From Methyloversatilis sp. (lineage in GTDB: Bacteria > Pseudomonadota > Gammaproteobacteria > Burkholderiales > Rhodocyclaceae), in NCBI GenBank assembly GCA_016791045.1, contig JAEUNO010000045.1, positions 1-50,132 of the forward strand: a DNA stretch of 50,132 nt, read 5' to 3'. Below the pieces are notes generated by a model. It saw only the letters and a list, made by a program, of their open reading frames with translations. It was not told the DNA's origin and did not search any database. Made by a program: the position numbers and the translations under genes. Positions 9,206 to 18,395 of this stretch are shown in pieces. Within the stretch, counting starts at the first letter, position 1, and each line of letters starts with the position of its first letter.

Positions 9206-9320
9206 ACCCGGATGTGTTGCACGGTTTGACTGAAGGAAGCCCGCGTATCCTGAGACTGCGCAGCGAGGCTGGTCGCGATCGGTGCGTTGATGGTGTGCTG
9301 GCGGGTGTTTGGAGGGTGGA

Positions 9321-9819
9321 ATCGCGAGCGGGGCTCGCTCCTACAGAAACTGCGCTGGCCCTGCAGGAGCGACCCGCGGTCGCGATTGGCGCGTTGATCG
9401 TGCGTTGGCGCGTGTTTGGAGGACGGGATCGCGAGCGGGGCTCGCTCCTACAGAAACTGCGCTGCGCCTGCAGGAGCGACCCGCGGTCGCGATTGGCGCG
9501 TTGATCGTGCGCAGGTGCGTGTTTGGAGGACGGGATCGCGAGCGGGGCTCGCTCCTACAGAAACTGCGCTGCCCCTGTAGGAGCGACCCGCGGTCGCGAT
9601 TGGCGCGGTGATCGTGCGTTGGCGCGTGTTTTGAGGACGGGATCGCGAGCGGGGCTCGCTCCTACAGAAACTGCGCTGCCCCTGTAGGAGCGACCCGCGG
9701 TCGCGATCCGCGCGTTGATCATGCGACGACACCTGTTTGACGGGCGGAATCACGAGCACGGCTCGCTCCTACAGCAGAACCGTGGCTCGGCTCTGTAGGA
9801 GCGACCCCCGGTCGCGATC
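9321..9819. repeat. Palindromic repeat array 1 (BIME/REP-like, five units of about 107 bases)
   Basis: Five tandem units start at about 9321, 9428, 9534, 9642 and 9749. Each has a left arm, ATCGCGAGCGGGGCTCGCTC plus CTACAG, and a right arm, TGTAGGAGCGACC plus CGCGGTCGCGAT, which are near inverted copies of one another. Each arm also folds on itself (GCGAGC-GGG-GCTCGC; GCGACC-CGC-GGTCGC). The linkers between units are also similar (GGCGCGTTGATCGTGCG-like), so the whole unit of about 107 bases was duplicated. The array fills the gap between two convergent gene ends. The arrangement matches bacterial REP/BIME elements, which are mobilised by RAYT transposases; no such gene is in the window. Small open frames through it are by-products of the repetition. 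Confidence 0.92.
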
Positions 9820-9840
9820 AGGACGTCGATGACGCGAAAA

Positions 9841-11040
9841 TCACTGCCGGAGGCTGTCGTGCGGTCGCGCGCGCAGTGCGGTGTCGAGACGGTCGAGTGC
9901 GCTGCGGATGACGGGGCGGGGTGAGGCGAGGTTGAGGCGCATGTGGCCGCTGCCGCCGGTGCCGAAGCTGATGCCGGGGTTCAGGCCGAGGCCCGCGTCG
10001 CGGATGAAGAAGTCGCGCAGCGTGCTGTCGTCCAGGCCCAGCCCGCGACAGTCGAGCCACATGAGATAGGTGCCTTCGGGGGCGACCGGGTGGATGCCGT
10101 GCATTGTGCGGGTAATGCGGTCGATGACTTCGTCGCGCGTGGTGTCGAGGTAGCGCATCAGCGCATCGAGCCACGGGCCGCCGTCGCGGTAGGCCGCTTC
10201 GAATGCGGCGACGCTGAACGGGTTGGACGCGCTGACGTGCAGGCGCCCGAAGACCTTTTCGATTGCGCGCCGCTCGGCGTCGTCCGCGATCAGCGCCGAC
10301 AGGCCCAGCCCCGGAATGTTGAAGGTCTTGCTCGGCGCCACCGTGGTGACGATGCGGTCGCCCGGCTGCGCCAATGTGGCCAGCGGAATGTGCGTGTGGC
10401 CCGGGTAGATCAGGTCGTGGTGAATTTCGTCGGCCAGCACGACCAGCCCGTGACGGCGCGCCACGCCCAGCATGCCCTCCAGCTCCTCGTGCGACCACAC
10501 GCGGCCGACCGGGTTGTGCGGCGAGCACAGCAGCAGCAGTTTCGCGCCGTCGGCGGCGCAGCGCTCGAGGTGATCGAGATCGAGGGTCCAGCGGCCGTCG
10601 CGCTCGAGCAGCGGGTTTTCGATCACGCGCCGGCCGGTGTCGCGGATGGCCGAGAAGAAGGGCGGATACACCGGCGGCTGCACGATGACGCCTTCACCCT
10701 CGGCGGCGAACGCCTGAACCGCGGCATACAGGGTGGGCACGACGCCCGGGCACATGAGCACCGATTCCCGCGCCACCGACCAGCGGTGCCGCGATGCGAG
10801 CCAGCCGGTCAGCGCATCGAAGGCACCGTCCGGGTAGAGCGAGTAACCGAACACCGGGTGCGCCGCGCGCGCCGCCAGCGCATCGAGCACGGCGGGCGGC
10901 GCCGCGAAATCCATGTCGGCCACCCAGAGCGGGGTCACGGCCGTCGTACCGAAGTAGCTGGCGCGCCCGTCGTGCTTGACGCTGGCCGTGCCGTCGCGCG
11001 CGATGAGGCGGTCGAAATCGACGCTCACTTCCGTCGTCAC
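9841..11040 (-). CDS. ovoB: PLP-dependent C-S lyase, probable OvoB
   Basis: A fold-type I PLP enzyme of the PatB/MalY C-S lyase family (about 399 residues). Signatures are CSPHNPVGRVW, LADEIHHDLIYPGH (PLP-ring Asp) and TTVAPSKTFNIPGLG (Schiff-base Lys). By sequence alone it could be a cystathionine beta-lyase. Its neighbour is decisive: it starts two bases after the stop of ovoA on the same strand, so the two are translationally coupled. In characterised ovothiol pathways such a lyase (OvoB) cleaves 5-histidylcysteine sulfoxide to 5-thiohistidine. GTG 11040 is preferred to GTG 11061, which would begin inside ovoA. The OvoB role is inference from context plus family knowledge. Confidence 0.85.
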   Translation of the reverse strand: MTTEVSVDFDRLIARDGTASVKHDGRASYFGTTAVTPLWVADMDFAAPPAVLDALAARAAHPVFGYSLYPDGAFDALTGWLASRHRWSVARESVLMCPGVVPTLYAAVQAFAAEGEGVIVQPPVYPPFFSAIRDTGRRVIENPLLERDGRWTLDLDHLERCAADGAKLLLLCSPHNPVGRVWSHEELEGMLGVARRHGLVVLADEIHHDLIYPGHTHIPLATLAQPGDRIVTTVAPSKTFNIPGLGLSALIADDAERRAIEKVFGRLHVSASNPFSVAAFEAAYRDGGPWLDALMRYLDTTRDEVIDRITRTMHGIHPVAPEGTYLMWLDCRGLGLDDSTLRDFFIRDAGLGLNPGISFGTGGSGHMRLNLASPRPVIRSALDRLDTALRARPHDSLRQ

Positions 11041-11042
11041 GT

Positions 11043-13178
11043 TCAGCGCACGCGTTCCCACAGCGTGACCTCGGCCACCGTGTGCTGGTGCTTGCGACGC
11101 GTTTCGCGGATGACGAAAGGCACGTCGCGCGGCGCGCCGAGCGGACGGAAGTGCTCGCCCAGGATGGCCTTCATGCCATCGAGCGTGGTCCAGCTTTCGC
11201 CGTCCTTCTTGAATCCGCCCAGCCAGTCTTCGCGTTTCGTGTGCTCTTCGAGCCAGGTGTAGGGCGAGCTGATCATCAGCACGCCGCCGACATTGAGGCG
11301 TTCATGCACCGACTTCAGGAAGGCGGCCGGATCGTACAGCCGGTCGATCAGGTTGGCGGCCAGCATGAAGTCATAGCCGGTCAGCACGGATTTGAGGTTG
11401 CAGGCGTCGCCCTGCTGGAAGTCGACCCGTGTGCGCACCGCGTCCAGCCCCATGTCGGCCAGGCGGCGGGTCTTGTACGACACCAGTTCGCCTTCGTCCG
11501 GCAAGGTGTAGCGCAGCTCGCCCTGTTCGGCCAGATGGACGCCGGCGTTGATGAAGCGGGCCGAGAAATCGACGCCCGTGACGTGTTCGAAGTGACGTGC
11601 CAGTTCGAAGGTCGATCGGCCGGTGGCGCAGCCCAGATCGAGCGCGCGGCGGGCCGGGCGATCGCTCATGGCTTCGATGGCGATCTGCGCCAGGGCCTTC
11701 GGGAAGTTGGGCACGCCGAAGTACTCGTCGCCGTAATGGAATTCGGCGTACTCGGACAACTGCCGGTCGCTTTCGTAATAGACGTTCGGCGCTGTGGCCG
11801 GTGTATCGCTCACCACGTATCGGAACCCCGCATGCTGGAAGAAATGGCGGCGGAAGGCATAGCGCGATGCGCGCGTCGCCTCGTTGCCGCAGGAAATCCA
11901 CGAGCCACCCTTGATCAGGTTGTGGCGCGCGTCGAAGGTCGGTGTCGAGAAATCATCATACGTCGGGTGCACATCGAAGCCGGCGAACGGGTAGATCGGC
12001 GTTTCCGTCCATTGCCACACATTGCCGACCACGTCGAAGAAGTCGCCGTGGGCAAAGCGATCGACCGGACAGGATGACGCCCAGTGGTCGAGGTGGATGT
12101 TGGCGCTTGCGGCGCCGTTCGGCGGGACTTCGGTCACGCCCGCCGCGTCATGCAGGCGGTACCACTCGTCTTCCGTCGGCAGCCGCACCGATGCGCCGCT
12201 GCGCGCGGCCTTCCAGTTACAGAAGGCCTTGGCTTCGTGGTAATTCGTTTCCACCGGCCAGTTCCACGGCATGGGAATCTCTTCCAGCATGAGCCTGAGG
12301 TGCCAGCCGTCGGCCTTGCGCACCCAGAACTCCGGGTGTGCGGTCTGGTGACCGTCGCCGGTGCGCCAGGCGCGCCAGGCACGACCTTCGTCTTCCCACC
12401 AGGCTTCGTTCGCATAGCCGCCATCGTCGACGAAGTCGAGGAATTCGCGATTGCTGACGACGAAACGACTGGCCTGGAAGGCATCGACCGCGACTTCACG
12501 CTGCGCGTATTCGTTGTCCCAGCCATAGATCGGGTCATCGCGTCGCCGGCCCAGTCGCGTGACGCCGGCGGCGACCGGGTGCAGCGCGTTGTCCGGTGCA
12601 TCGCCGGTGTCGCGGCAGGGCTCCCAGGCCGGGTGCGGGCGCACGTAATCGAGCCGGCTCTGGCGGATCAGCACCGATGAGGTTTCGAGGTGGATGCGCT
12701 CGTGCTCGATACCCATGATGACGACCCACCACGGGTGGGTCCAGCCGATCGGCGGGGCGAGCGGCGCCGTGTGGATCACGCGGTCGACCACGCTGCGCAC
12801 CGCGTTGCGGTAGTCGCGTACCGCCTGCACGCTCGGCCAGTCGTAATTCGATTCGTTCAGATCGTCCCAGCTCATTTCATCGACGCCGACCGCGAACATC
12901 GATTCGAAGCGCGGGTTGATGCGTTCGTCGATCAGACCGGCGAGCAGCAGCTTGTTGATGAAGAAGGTCGCGGTATGGCCGAGATAGAAGATGAGCGGAT
13001 GGCGCAGCGAAATCGGTTTCCGGTAGTACGCCTCGTCACAGGTCAGCACCTCGAACAGCTGTTCGTAGCGGCTGAAGGTGGCGTGAAAGTAATCGCGCAG
13101 GGTCGTGCGCAGCCCGTCCGGGTCGGTCGCATCGAGACGGGGCGTACGCAGGAAAAGGGTGTCCTGATGGGCTTGCAT
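11043..13178 (-). CDS. ovoA: 5-histidylcysteine sulfoxide synthase / thiohistidine N-methyltransferase OvoA
   Basis: The first and last enzyme of ovothiol A synthesis, joined in one 711-residue protein. An N-terminal DinB-like domain carries the non-haem iron ligands: H68 in YLGHTATFF, and H159, H163 and E165 in GIEHERIHLET. A central FGE/sulfatase-modifying-like domain (about 205-455) has RLPTEDEWYRLHD, DVVGNVWQWTETP and IKGGSWISCGNEATR. The C-terminal methyltransferase domain has ALDLGCATGRSTFELARHF and FMLAANLIDRLYDP. EgtB of ergothioneine synthesis shares the first two domains but lacks the methyltransferase, so OvoA is the better call. It is expected to couple histidine and cysteine with oxygen and later methylate the ring nitrogen of 5-thiohistidine. 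ovoB follows after two bases. Confidence 0.95.
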   Translation of the reverse strand: MQAHQDTLFLRTPRLDATDPDGLRTTLRDYFHATFSRYEQLFEVLTCDEAYYRKPISLRHPLIFYLGHTATFFINKLLLAGLIDERINPRFESMFAVGVDEMSWDDLNESNYDWPSVQAVRDYRNAVRSVVDRVIHTAPLAPPIGWTHPWWVVIMGIEHERIHLETSSVLIRQSRLDYVRPHPAWEPCRDTGDAPDNALHPVAAGVTRLGRRRDDPIYGWDNEYAQREVAVDAFQASRFVVSNREFLDFVDDGGYANEAWWEDEGRAWRAWRTGDGHQTAHPEFWVRKADGWHLRLMLEEIPMPWNWPVETNYHEAKAFCNWKAARSGASVRLPTEDEWYRLHDAAGVTEVPPNGAASANIHLDHWASSCPVDRFAHGDFFDVVGNVWQWTETPIYPFAGFDVHPTYDDFSTPTFDARHNLIKGGSWISCGNEATRASRYAFRRHFFQHAGFRYVVSDTPATAPNVYYESDRQLSEYAEFHYGDEYFGVPNFPKALAQIAIEAMSDRPARRALDLGCATGRSTFELARHFEHVTGVDFSARFINAGVHLAEQGELRYTLPDEGELVSYKTRRLADMGLDAVRTRVDFQQGDACNLKSVLTGYDFMLAANLIDRLYDPAAFLKSVHERLNVGGVLMISSPYTWLEEHTKREDWLGGFKKDGESWTTLDGMKAILGEHFRPLGAPRDVPFVIRETRRKHQHTVAEVTLWERVR

Positions 13179-13341
13179 GTTTTTCGTTTTTACTCCGGCG
13201 GATGCGGGTGTTGTAAGAGCTGCCGGTTGTCCGGGGGTGATGGCAGCTTCATCCGCTTGCCCCGGCTGTGACCGCGTCTGTGACGCGGTGCCGGGCCGAC
13301 AAGTTCAGACATTGTGCCGCGGCCACCCGGTCATGCGTATT

Positions 13342-14253
13342 TCAGGCCTGATCCGGCGCGAATACCGCGGTGTCGCCCGCCAGTTCGCGCGCCAGCCAGT
13401 CCAGCAACAGCCGGGTGCGGCCCGGCAGCAGGCGTGCATGCGGATACACGAGGTGAACCGGCCGCGGCGGCGGCTCGAATTCGCGCAGCACGATGCGCAG
13501 TGTACCCCGTGCGAGGCAGGGCCTGACCTGGTAGCTCAGGAAGAGGCCGAAACCGGCGCCGGCGGCGCAGGCGTCGACCGCCGGTGCGATGTGGTTGAAC
13601 TCGAGGTTGCCGGCGACCGGCACCGCGACGGCGCGACCGTTGATGTGAAAGCTCCACGCCAGGCTCGACGCGCCTGTGAAGCGCACGCAGGGTACGCCGC
13701 GCAGGTCGTCCGGATGCGCGGGCTCGCCGTGTGCGGCGATCAGGCCGGGGCTGGCGACCACGACGCGCCGGACGGCGCCGAGCGGCCGGGCGATCAGGCC
13801 GGAGTCGTCGAGCGCGCCGATGCGCACGCCGACGTCGATGCCTTCTTCCAGCATATTGACCACGCGGTCATGCAGCAGCACGCGCAGCTTCACCTGCGGA
13901 TACTGGAGCGCGAAACGCGTGACCGCAGGCGCCACATACATCTGGCCGAACTGCACCGGCGCGGTCAGCGTGATCGGTCCGGACGGCTCGGCCGCCCCTG
14001 CCTTCAGCGCCTCCTCCGCGTCCTGCACGGCCGACAGCACCTGACGGCAACTTTCGAGATAGCTGCGGCCTTCGTCGGTCAGTGCGATGCGGCGCGTCGT
14101 GCGGTTCATCAGTCGCACACCCAGATGCGCCTCGAGTGCGGCCAGCGTGCGCACGACGGCCGGCAGCGAACTGTCGAGTGCCCGCGCGGCGGCCGTCAGG
14201 CTGCCCTGCTCGGCAATGTTGACGAAGGCACGCATCGCCCTGAGTGTGTCCAT
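13342..14253 (-). CDS. LysR-family transcriptional regulator
   Basis: A 303-residue regulator. The N-terminal winged helix runs MRAFVNIAEQGSLTAAARAL then ALEAHLGVRLMNRTTRRI, with the effector-binding domain from about residue 90. It resembles the LysR subgroup with ALTDEGRSYLESCRQVL after the DNA-binding domain. It is divergent from a glutathione S-transferase gene with 125 bases between starts, so it probably controls the GST-PPOX pair and itself. The shared spacer (14254-14378) is relatively AT-rich, with CGATAAGTGGAGCAGTGTTA and CCGATATAGCTCATTTATT as plausible binding DNA. The effector cannot be predicted. Confidence 0.92.
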   Translation of the reverse strand: MDTLRAMRAFVNIAEQGSLTAAARALDSSLPAVVRTLAALEAHLGVRLMNRTTRRIALTDEGRSYLESCRQVLSAVQDAEEALKAGAAEPSGPITLTAPVQFGQMYVAPAVTRFALQYPQVKLRVLLHDRVVNMLEEGIDVGVRIGALDDSGLIARPLGAVRRVVVASPGLIAAHGEPAHPDDLRGVPCVRFTGASSLAWSFHINGRAVAVPVAGNLEFNHIAPAVDACAAGAGFGLFLSYQVRPCLARGTLRIVLREFEPPPRPVHLVYPHARLLPGRTRLLLDWLARELAGDTAVFAPDQA

Positions 14254-14378
14254 GCCCGATATTACTTCGATAAGTGGAGCAGTGTTATCCGATATAGCTC
14301 ATTTATTGCCGGAACTGGATCGTGGATAGTGTGTTGCGTCGCCCTTCGGCGGCACGAAACCCAAACAAGGAGTCCGCC

Positions 14379-15026
14379 ATGTCCCTGACCGCCACCCACC
14401 GTCCTGATGCCCCCATCGTGCTGCACGGCTTCAAGCTGTCCGGCCACAGCCATCGCGCCGAGCTGCTGCTCGGACTGTTGGGTCTGCCGTACGAATTTCG
14501 CCAGGTCGATCTGGCCGGCGGCGAACAGAAGACGCCGGCCTTTCTGCAGAAGAACAGTTTCGGCCAGGTGCCGGTGATCGAGGACGGCGCCACGGTGATC
14601 GCCGACTCGAACGCCATCCTCGTCTATCTGGCGCAACGTTACGCGCCCGGCCGCTGGCTGCCGCTGGACCCGGCCGGGCAGGCGCGGGTGCAGCGCTGGC
14701 TCACGGTCGCGGCCGGTCTGGTCGCCTTCGGTCCGGCCGCGGCTCGGCTGGTGACGCTGTTCCGCGGCCAGTTCGACACGCAGGAGGTGATCGCCCGCGC
14801 ACACCGCCTGCTCGCCGTGATGGACGGCGAACTCGCCACGCAGGACTGGCTGGCCGGCACGACGCCGACACTGGCGGACGTCGCGGTCTACACCTACGTC
14901 GCCCATGCGCCGGAAGGCAATGTGTCGCTCGACGACTACCCGAACGTGCGTGCCTGGCTGGCGCGCGTCGAAGCGCTGCCGGGCTTCGTCGCGATGCCGG
15001 TCAGCCCTGTCGGCCTGCGCGCCTGA
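14379..15026 (+). CDS. Glutathione S-transferase family protein
   Basis: A 216-residue cytosolic protein with a thioredoxin-like N-terminal domain (APIVLHGFKLSGHSHRAELL, then NSFGQVPVIEDGATVIADSN with the cis-Pro and glutathione-binding Ser) and a helical C-terminal domain ending in TLADVAVYTYVAHAPEGNV. ATG 14379 has AAGGAG seven bases upstream; an in-frame extension from 14322 lacks one. The catalytic residue in the first helix is probably Ser in the SGHSHRAELL stretch. It is divergent from the LysR gene and followed after five bases by a PPOX-fold gene, so the two are probably co-transcribed. The substrate is unknown; detoxification of an electrophile is a reasonable guess. Confidence 0.92.
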   Translation: MSLTATHRPDAPIVLHGFKLSGHSHRAELLLGLLGLPYEFRQVDLAGGEQKTPAFLQKNSFGQVPVIEDGATVIADSNAILVYLAQRYAPGRWLPLDPAGQARVQRWLTVAAGLVAFGPAAARLVTLFRGQFDTQEVIARAHRLLAVMDGELATQDWLAGTTPTLADVAVYTYVAHAPEGNVSLDDYPNVRAWLARVEALPGFVAMPVSPVGLRA

Positions 15027-15031
15027 TCGCC

Positions 15032-15925
15032 ATGGACACCCCACGCGATCCCTTCCACGACGGCGAGCGCGCGCTGCAGGCGCGTGCCGGCATGCAGGCG
15101 CGCATGGCCGAAATCGGCCCGCGCGCGATCCGCGACCACATGCCGGATCAGCATCGCGACTTCTTCGCGCAGCTGCCGTTTCTCGTCGTCGGCAGCGTCG
15201 ACGCCGACGGTCAGCCCTGGGCCTCGGTGCTGTCCGGCCCGCCGGGCTTCGTGCAGTCGCCCGATCCGCACACGCTGCGCGTCGCCACGCCGGCGCCGGC
15301 GGACAGCCCGCTGGCCCGCCATCTGCGCGTCGGGGCGCCGCTTGGTCTGCTCGGCATCCAGCCGCACACGCGGCGGCGCAACAGGATGAATGGATCGGTC
15401 ACCCGGGCGAGCGCGGCCGGTTTCGATGTCGAGGTGGAGCAGAGCTTCGGCAACTGCCCGAAATACATCCGCACGCGCGAAGCCTTCTACTTCGGCGACG
15501 ATGCACCGGCGGCGCCGGCGCAGCCGCTGGCCGCACTCGACGACGCGGCGCGCGCACTGATCAGGCGCGCCGACACGCTGTTCATCGCGAGCGCGCACGC
15601 AGCCGGCGTCGATGTGTCGCACCGCGGCGGCGAGCCGGGCTTCGTCACGGTCGGCCCGGATGATCGGCTGACCTTGCCCGACTATGTCGGCAACTTCTTC
15701 TTCAACACATTGGGCAATCTGCTGCTCGAGCCGCGCGCCGGTCTGCTGTTCATCGATTTCGACAGCGGCGACCTGCTGCAGGTGAGCGGACGCACGCACA
15801 TCGTGCATGACAATGCAGCACTGGCTGTCCATCCCGGCGCGCAGCGCCTGCTCACGATCGCGGTGACCGGTGCGCTGCGCGTACCGGGCGGTCTGCCGCT
15901 GCTGTGGTCGACCACTGATCCGTAA
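15032..15925 (+). CDS. Pyridoxamine 5'-phosphate oxidase-fold flavin-binding protein
   Basis: A 297-residue protein with two PPOX-like split-barrel segments. The first has FFAQLPFLVVGSVDADGQPW then ASVLSGPPGF. The second has RRADTLFIASAHAAGVDVSH, VSHRGGEPGFV and LPDYVGNFFFNTLGNLLLEP. This pattern is known in flavin-nucleotide-binding proteins that sometimes carry a C-terminal ferredoxin-reductase module; that module is absent here. It begins five bases after the GST stop, so it is probably in the same LysR-controlled transcript. A flavin-dependent redox role in stress or xenobiotic handling is inferred. The reaction is unknown. Confidence 0.85.
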   Translation: MDTPRDPFHDGERALQARAGMQARMAEIGPRAIRDHMPDQHRDFFAQLPFLVVGSVDADGQPWASVLSGPPGFVQSPDPHTLRVATPAPADSPLARHLRVGAPLGLLGIQPHTRRRNRMNGSVTRASAAGFDVEVEQSFGNCPKYIRTREAFYFGDDAPAAPAQPLAALDDAARALIRRADTLFIASAHAAGVDVSHRGGEPGFVTVGPDDRLTLPDYVGNFFFNTLGNLLLEPRAGLLFIDFDSGDLLQVSGRTHIVHDNAALAVHPGAQRLLTIAVTGALRVPGGLPLLWSTTDP

Positions 15926-15978
15926 GGATCGCGGCACCCCGCCGGTCTGTCGCAGCATTACCCGCCCGGCGTCATCGC

Positions 15979-16911
<933 letters not shown>

Positions 16912-17017
16912 CCCGGGCCGGGGCGATCCGGTGCGCACGGATACTCAAGCGTCGGAAAAATTGACAGCCCGCTGCCGCGGCGTAATGCGGTTCAATTGAA
17001 TCAATGGCTTGCGGAGC

Positions 17018-17034
17018 TGGTTTGGGTTTTGCTT
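17018..17034 (+). promoter_or_regulatory. Candidate sigma-54 (-24/-12) promoter for a PEP-CTERM gene
   Basis: The sequence TGGTTTGGGTTTTGCTT has the invariant GG-N10-GC spacing and matches TGG and TTGC of the RpoN consensus; the CAC part is changed. A start site about 12 bases downstream would leave a leader of about 30 bases before ATG 17075. A similar site precedes the second PEP-CTERM gene. RpoN and a PrsK/PrsR pair are known partners of PEP-CTERM systems. Judged by eye only. Confidence 0.45.
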
Positions 17035-17074
17035 GTAGCGTCGCAGCGCCCCCTACACGAAGGACAAAACACAC

Positions 17075-17683
17075 ATGAGTTCCACGCTGAAGTCCCTGTT
17101 GATCGCTGCTTCGCTGATCAGCGCCCCGGCCGCCTTCGCGGCATCGCCTGTCACGCCGGTGTCGGCGTCGAACAACGGTCTCGTCGCAATCGATGGTGCC
17201 GATCTGTCCATCCTGTTCGATGGCTACATCCCGCCGGAAGGCACGCCATACCAGACGGATTCGGTGTCCTGGTTCAATCAGGTCGGCAGCAGTGGCGTCA
17301 CGCTCGATTTCGACTTCGGGCAGCTCTACACGCTGAGCGATGTGCTCATCGGCGTTGATCACAACGATTTCTACCAGGTTCAGGTGTCGCTCGACGGATC
17401 GGCATGGAACACGCTGTTCACCAACCTCGCGTTCGAAGGCCAGTCGAACTTCGGCAGCGAAATCATTTCCAGCGTGGCCGGCGATCCGGAGTACCAGGCG
17501 ACCATCGACTTCCCGACCACGGTTGCGCGCTACGCCCGCATCTACACCGTCGGCGGCGACAGCGCGTTCTCGGTGTCGGAAGTGAGCTTCAGCGGCGTGG
17601 CCGTGGTGCCGGAGCCGGAAACCTGGGCGCTGCTGATCGCCGGTATCGGCCTGATCGCGGCAGTCGCCTACCGTCGCAGCTGA
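17075..17683 (+). CDS. PEP-CTERM sorted exported protein, discoidin-like
   Basis: A 202-residue exported protein. It has a signal peptide (LKSLLIAASLISAPAAFA, cleaved near residue 23) and a beta-rich body whose order of blocks (TLDFDFGQLYTLSDVLIGVD, YQVQVSLDGSAWNTLF, VARYARIYTVGGD) resembles F5/8-type C (discoidin) domains. It ends with a PEP-CTERM tail: VPEPETWALLIAGIGLIAAV plus AYRRS. Such tails are recognised by exosortase, linking the protein to exopolysaccharide or surface assembly; neither an exosortase nor an EPS cluster is in this window. A candidate sigma-54 promoter lies upstream and a strong hairpin follows. The ligand is unknown. Confidence 0.9.
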   Translation: MSSTLKSLLIAASLISAPAAFAASPVTPVSASNNGLVAIDGADLSILFDGYIPPEGTPYQTDSVSWFNQVGSSGVTLDFDFGQLYTLSDVLIGVDHNDFYQVQVSLDGSAWNTLFTNLAFEGQSNFGSEIISSVAGDPEYQATIDFPTTVARYARIYTVGGDSAFSVSEVSFSGVAVVPEPETWALLIAGIGLIAAVAYRRS

Positions 17684-17696
17684 ACCGGCGACGCGC

Positions 17697-17730
17697 AAAA
17701 AAAGCCGGCACGTGTGCCGGCTTTTTTCTT
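17697..17730. terminator. Bidirectional rho-independent terminator
   Basis: A perfect 8-bp stem GCCGGCAC-GT-GTGCCGGC (17704-17721) is flanked by a run of A on the left and a run of T on the right. It can therefore stop transcription from the PEP-CTERM gene on the plus strand and from rnk on the minus strand. Confidence 0.9.
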
Positions 17731-17746
17731 TGTGGCGCGTCTGCGT

Positions 17747-18157
17747 TCAGCTGACGTAATCACCCATCGCTTCGGGCTGCATCAGCACGTCGAGCACGCG
17801 CACCGTGATCTGCCGCCCGCCCGGCACCTGCCACGGGATGGCCTGGCCGACCGACAGGCCGAGCAGCGCACTGCCGATCGGCGCCAGCACGGACACCGTG
17901 CCCGGGACGCCGCTGGCTTCCGGATACACCAGCTTGAGTTCGAAGACCGCGCCGTTCGAGTCATCGATGAAGCGCACCGTGGAATTCATCGTCACGACGC
18001 CCGGCGGCATGTCGGACGGTGCCACGGTTGTGGCGCGATCCAGTTCATCGCGCAGGGCGTCGACGCCCGGCTGATGCCGGCAGGCCTCGCGGTCCAGCAG
18101 ACGGTAAAGGCGTGCGGTATCGAGGCTGGATACGGTGATGGGGGGCGAATGCTGCAT
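17747..18157 (-). CDS. rnk: Nucleoside diphosphate kinase regulator Rnk (GreA/GreB-like C-terminal domain)
   Basis: A 136-residue protein of the same length as E. coli Rnk. Its N-terminal segment is helical (VSSLDTARLYRLLDREACRH then VDALRDELDRATTV), and the FKBP-like Gre C-terminal domain follows (VTMNSTVRFIDDSNGAVFEL, KLVYPEASGVPGTVSVLAP, GSALLGLSVGQAI). Rnk-type proteins bind RNA polymerase near the secondary channel and affect NTP pools; the detail here is inference. ATG 18157 has AAGAGGTGA at good spacing, so the longer frame from 18277 is rejected. It is convergent with the PEP-CTERM gene across a shared terminator and divergent from the NYN-LOTUS gene. Confidence 0.9.
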   Translation of the reverse strand: MQHSPPITVSSLDTARLYRLLDREACRHQPGVDALRDELDRATTVAPSDMPPGVVTMNSTVRFIDDSNGAVFELKLVYPEASGVPGTVSVLAPIGSALLGLSVGQAIPWQVPGGRQITVRVLDVLMQPEAMGDYVS

Positions 18158-18395
18158 GCGGGTCACCTCTTGATGGATGGATGTCGGGATAAACGAACGC
18201 ACGGTCCGGCGCTCGATGAGGATTCCCCAAAACAAAAAGGCAGCGCCTTCGTCAGGCACTGCCTCGGGAATCACCAAGTATCTGAAAAGTCTACTTCAAA
18301 TGGGGCTACGGGGCCAGCCCACCCACCTTTTTCCGGCGCGTACGCGCGGCGGCAGGCATCATGTCGGCCCCATCCGAGCACGCAGGGAGCACACA

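Noticed and set aside
9309-9611. Open frames encoding repeated peptides within palindromic array 1
   Set aside because: They are created by the 107-base repeat period and have no ribosome sites.
9321-9819. CRISPR array
   Set aside because: Units are nested inverted repeats, and the intervening sequences are themselves alike rather than unique spacers; no cas genes are nearby.
11043-13178. EgtB (ergothioneine synthesis) instead of OvoA
   Set aside because: The protein has a C-terminal methyltransferase domain and no egtD neighbour, which fits OvoA.
16961-16990. Sigma-70 promoter (TTGACA at 16961) for the PEP-CTERM gene
   Set aside because: The -35 hexamer is perfect, but no acceptable -10 hexamer lies 16-18 bases downstream; the sigma-54-like site is closer to the gene.
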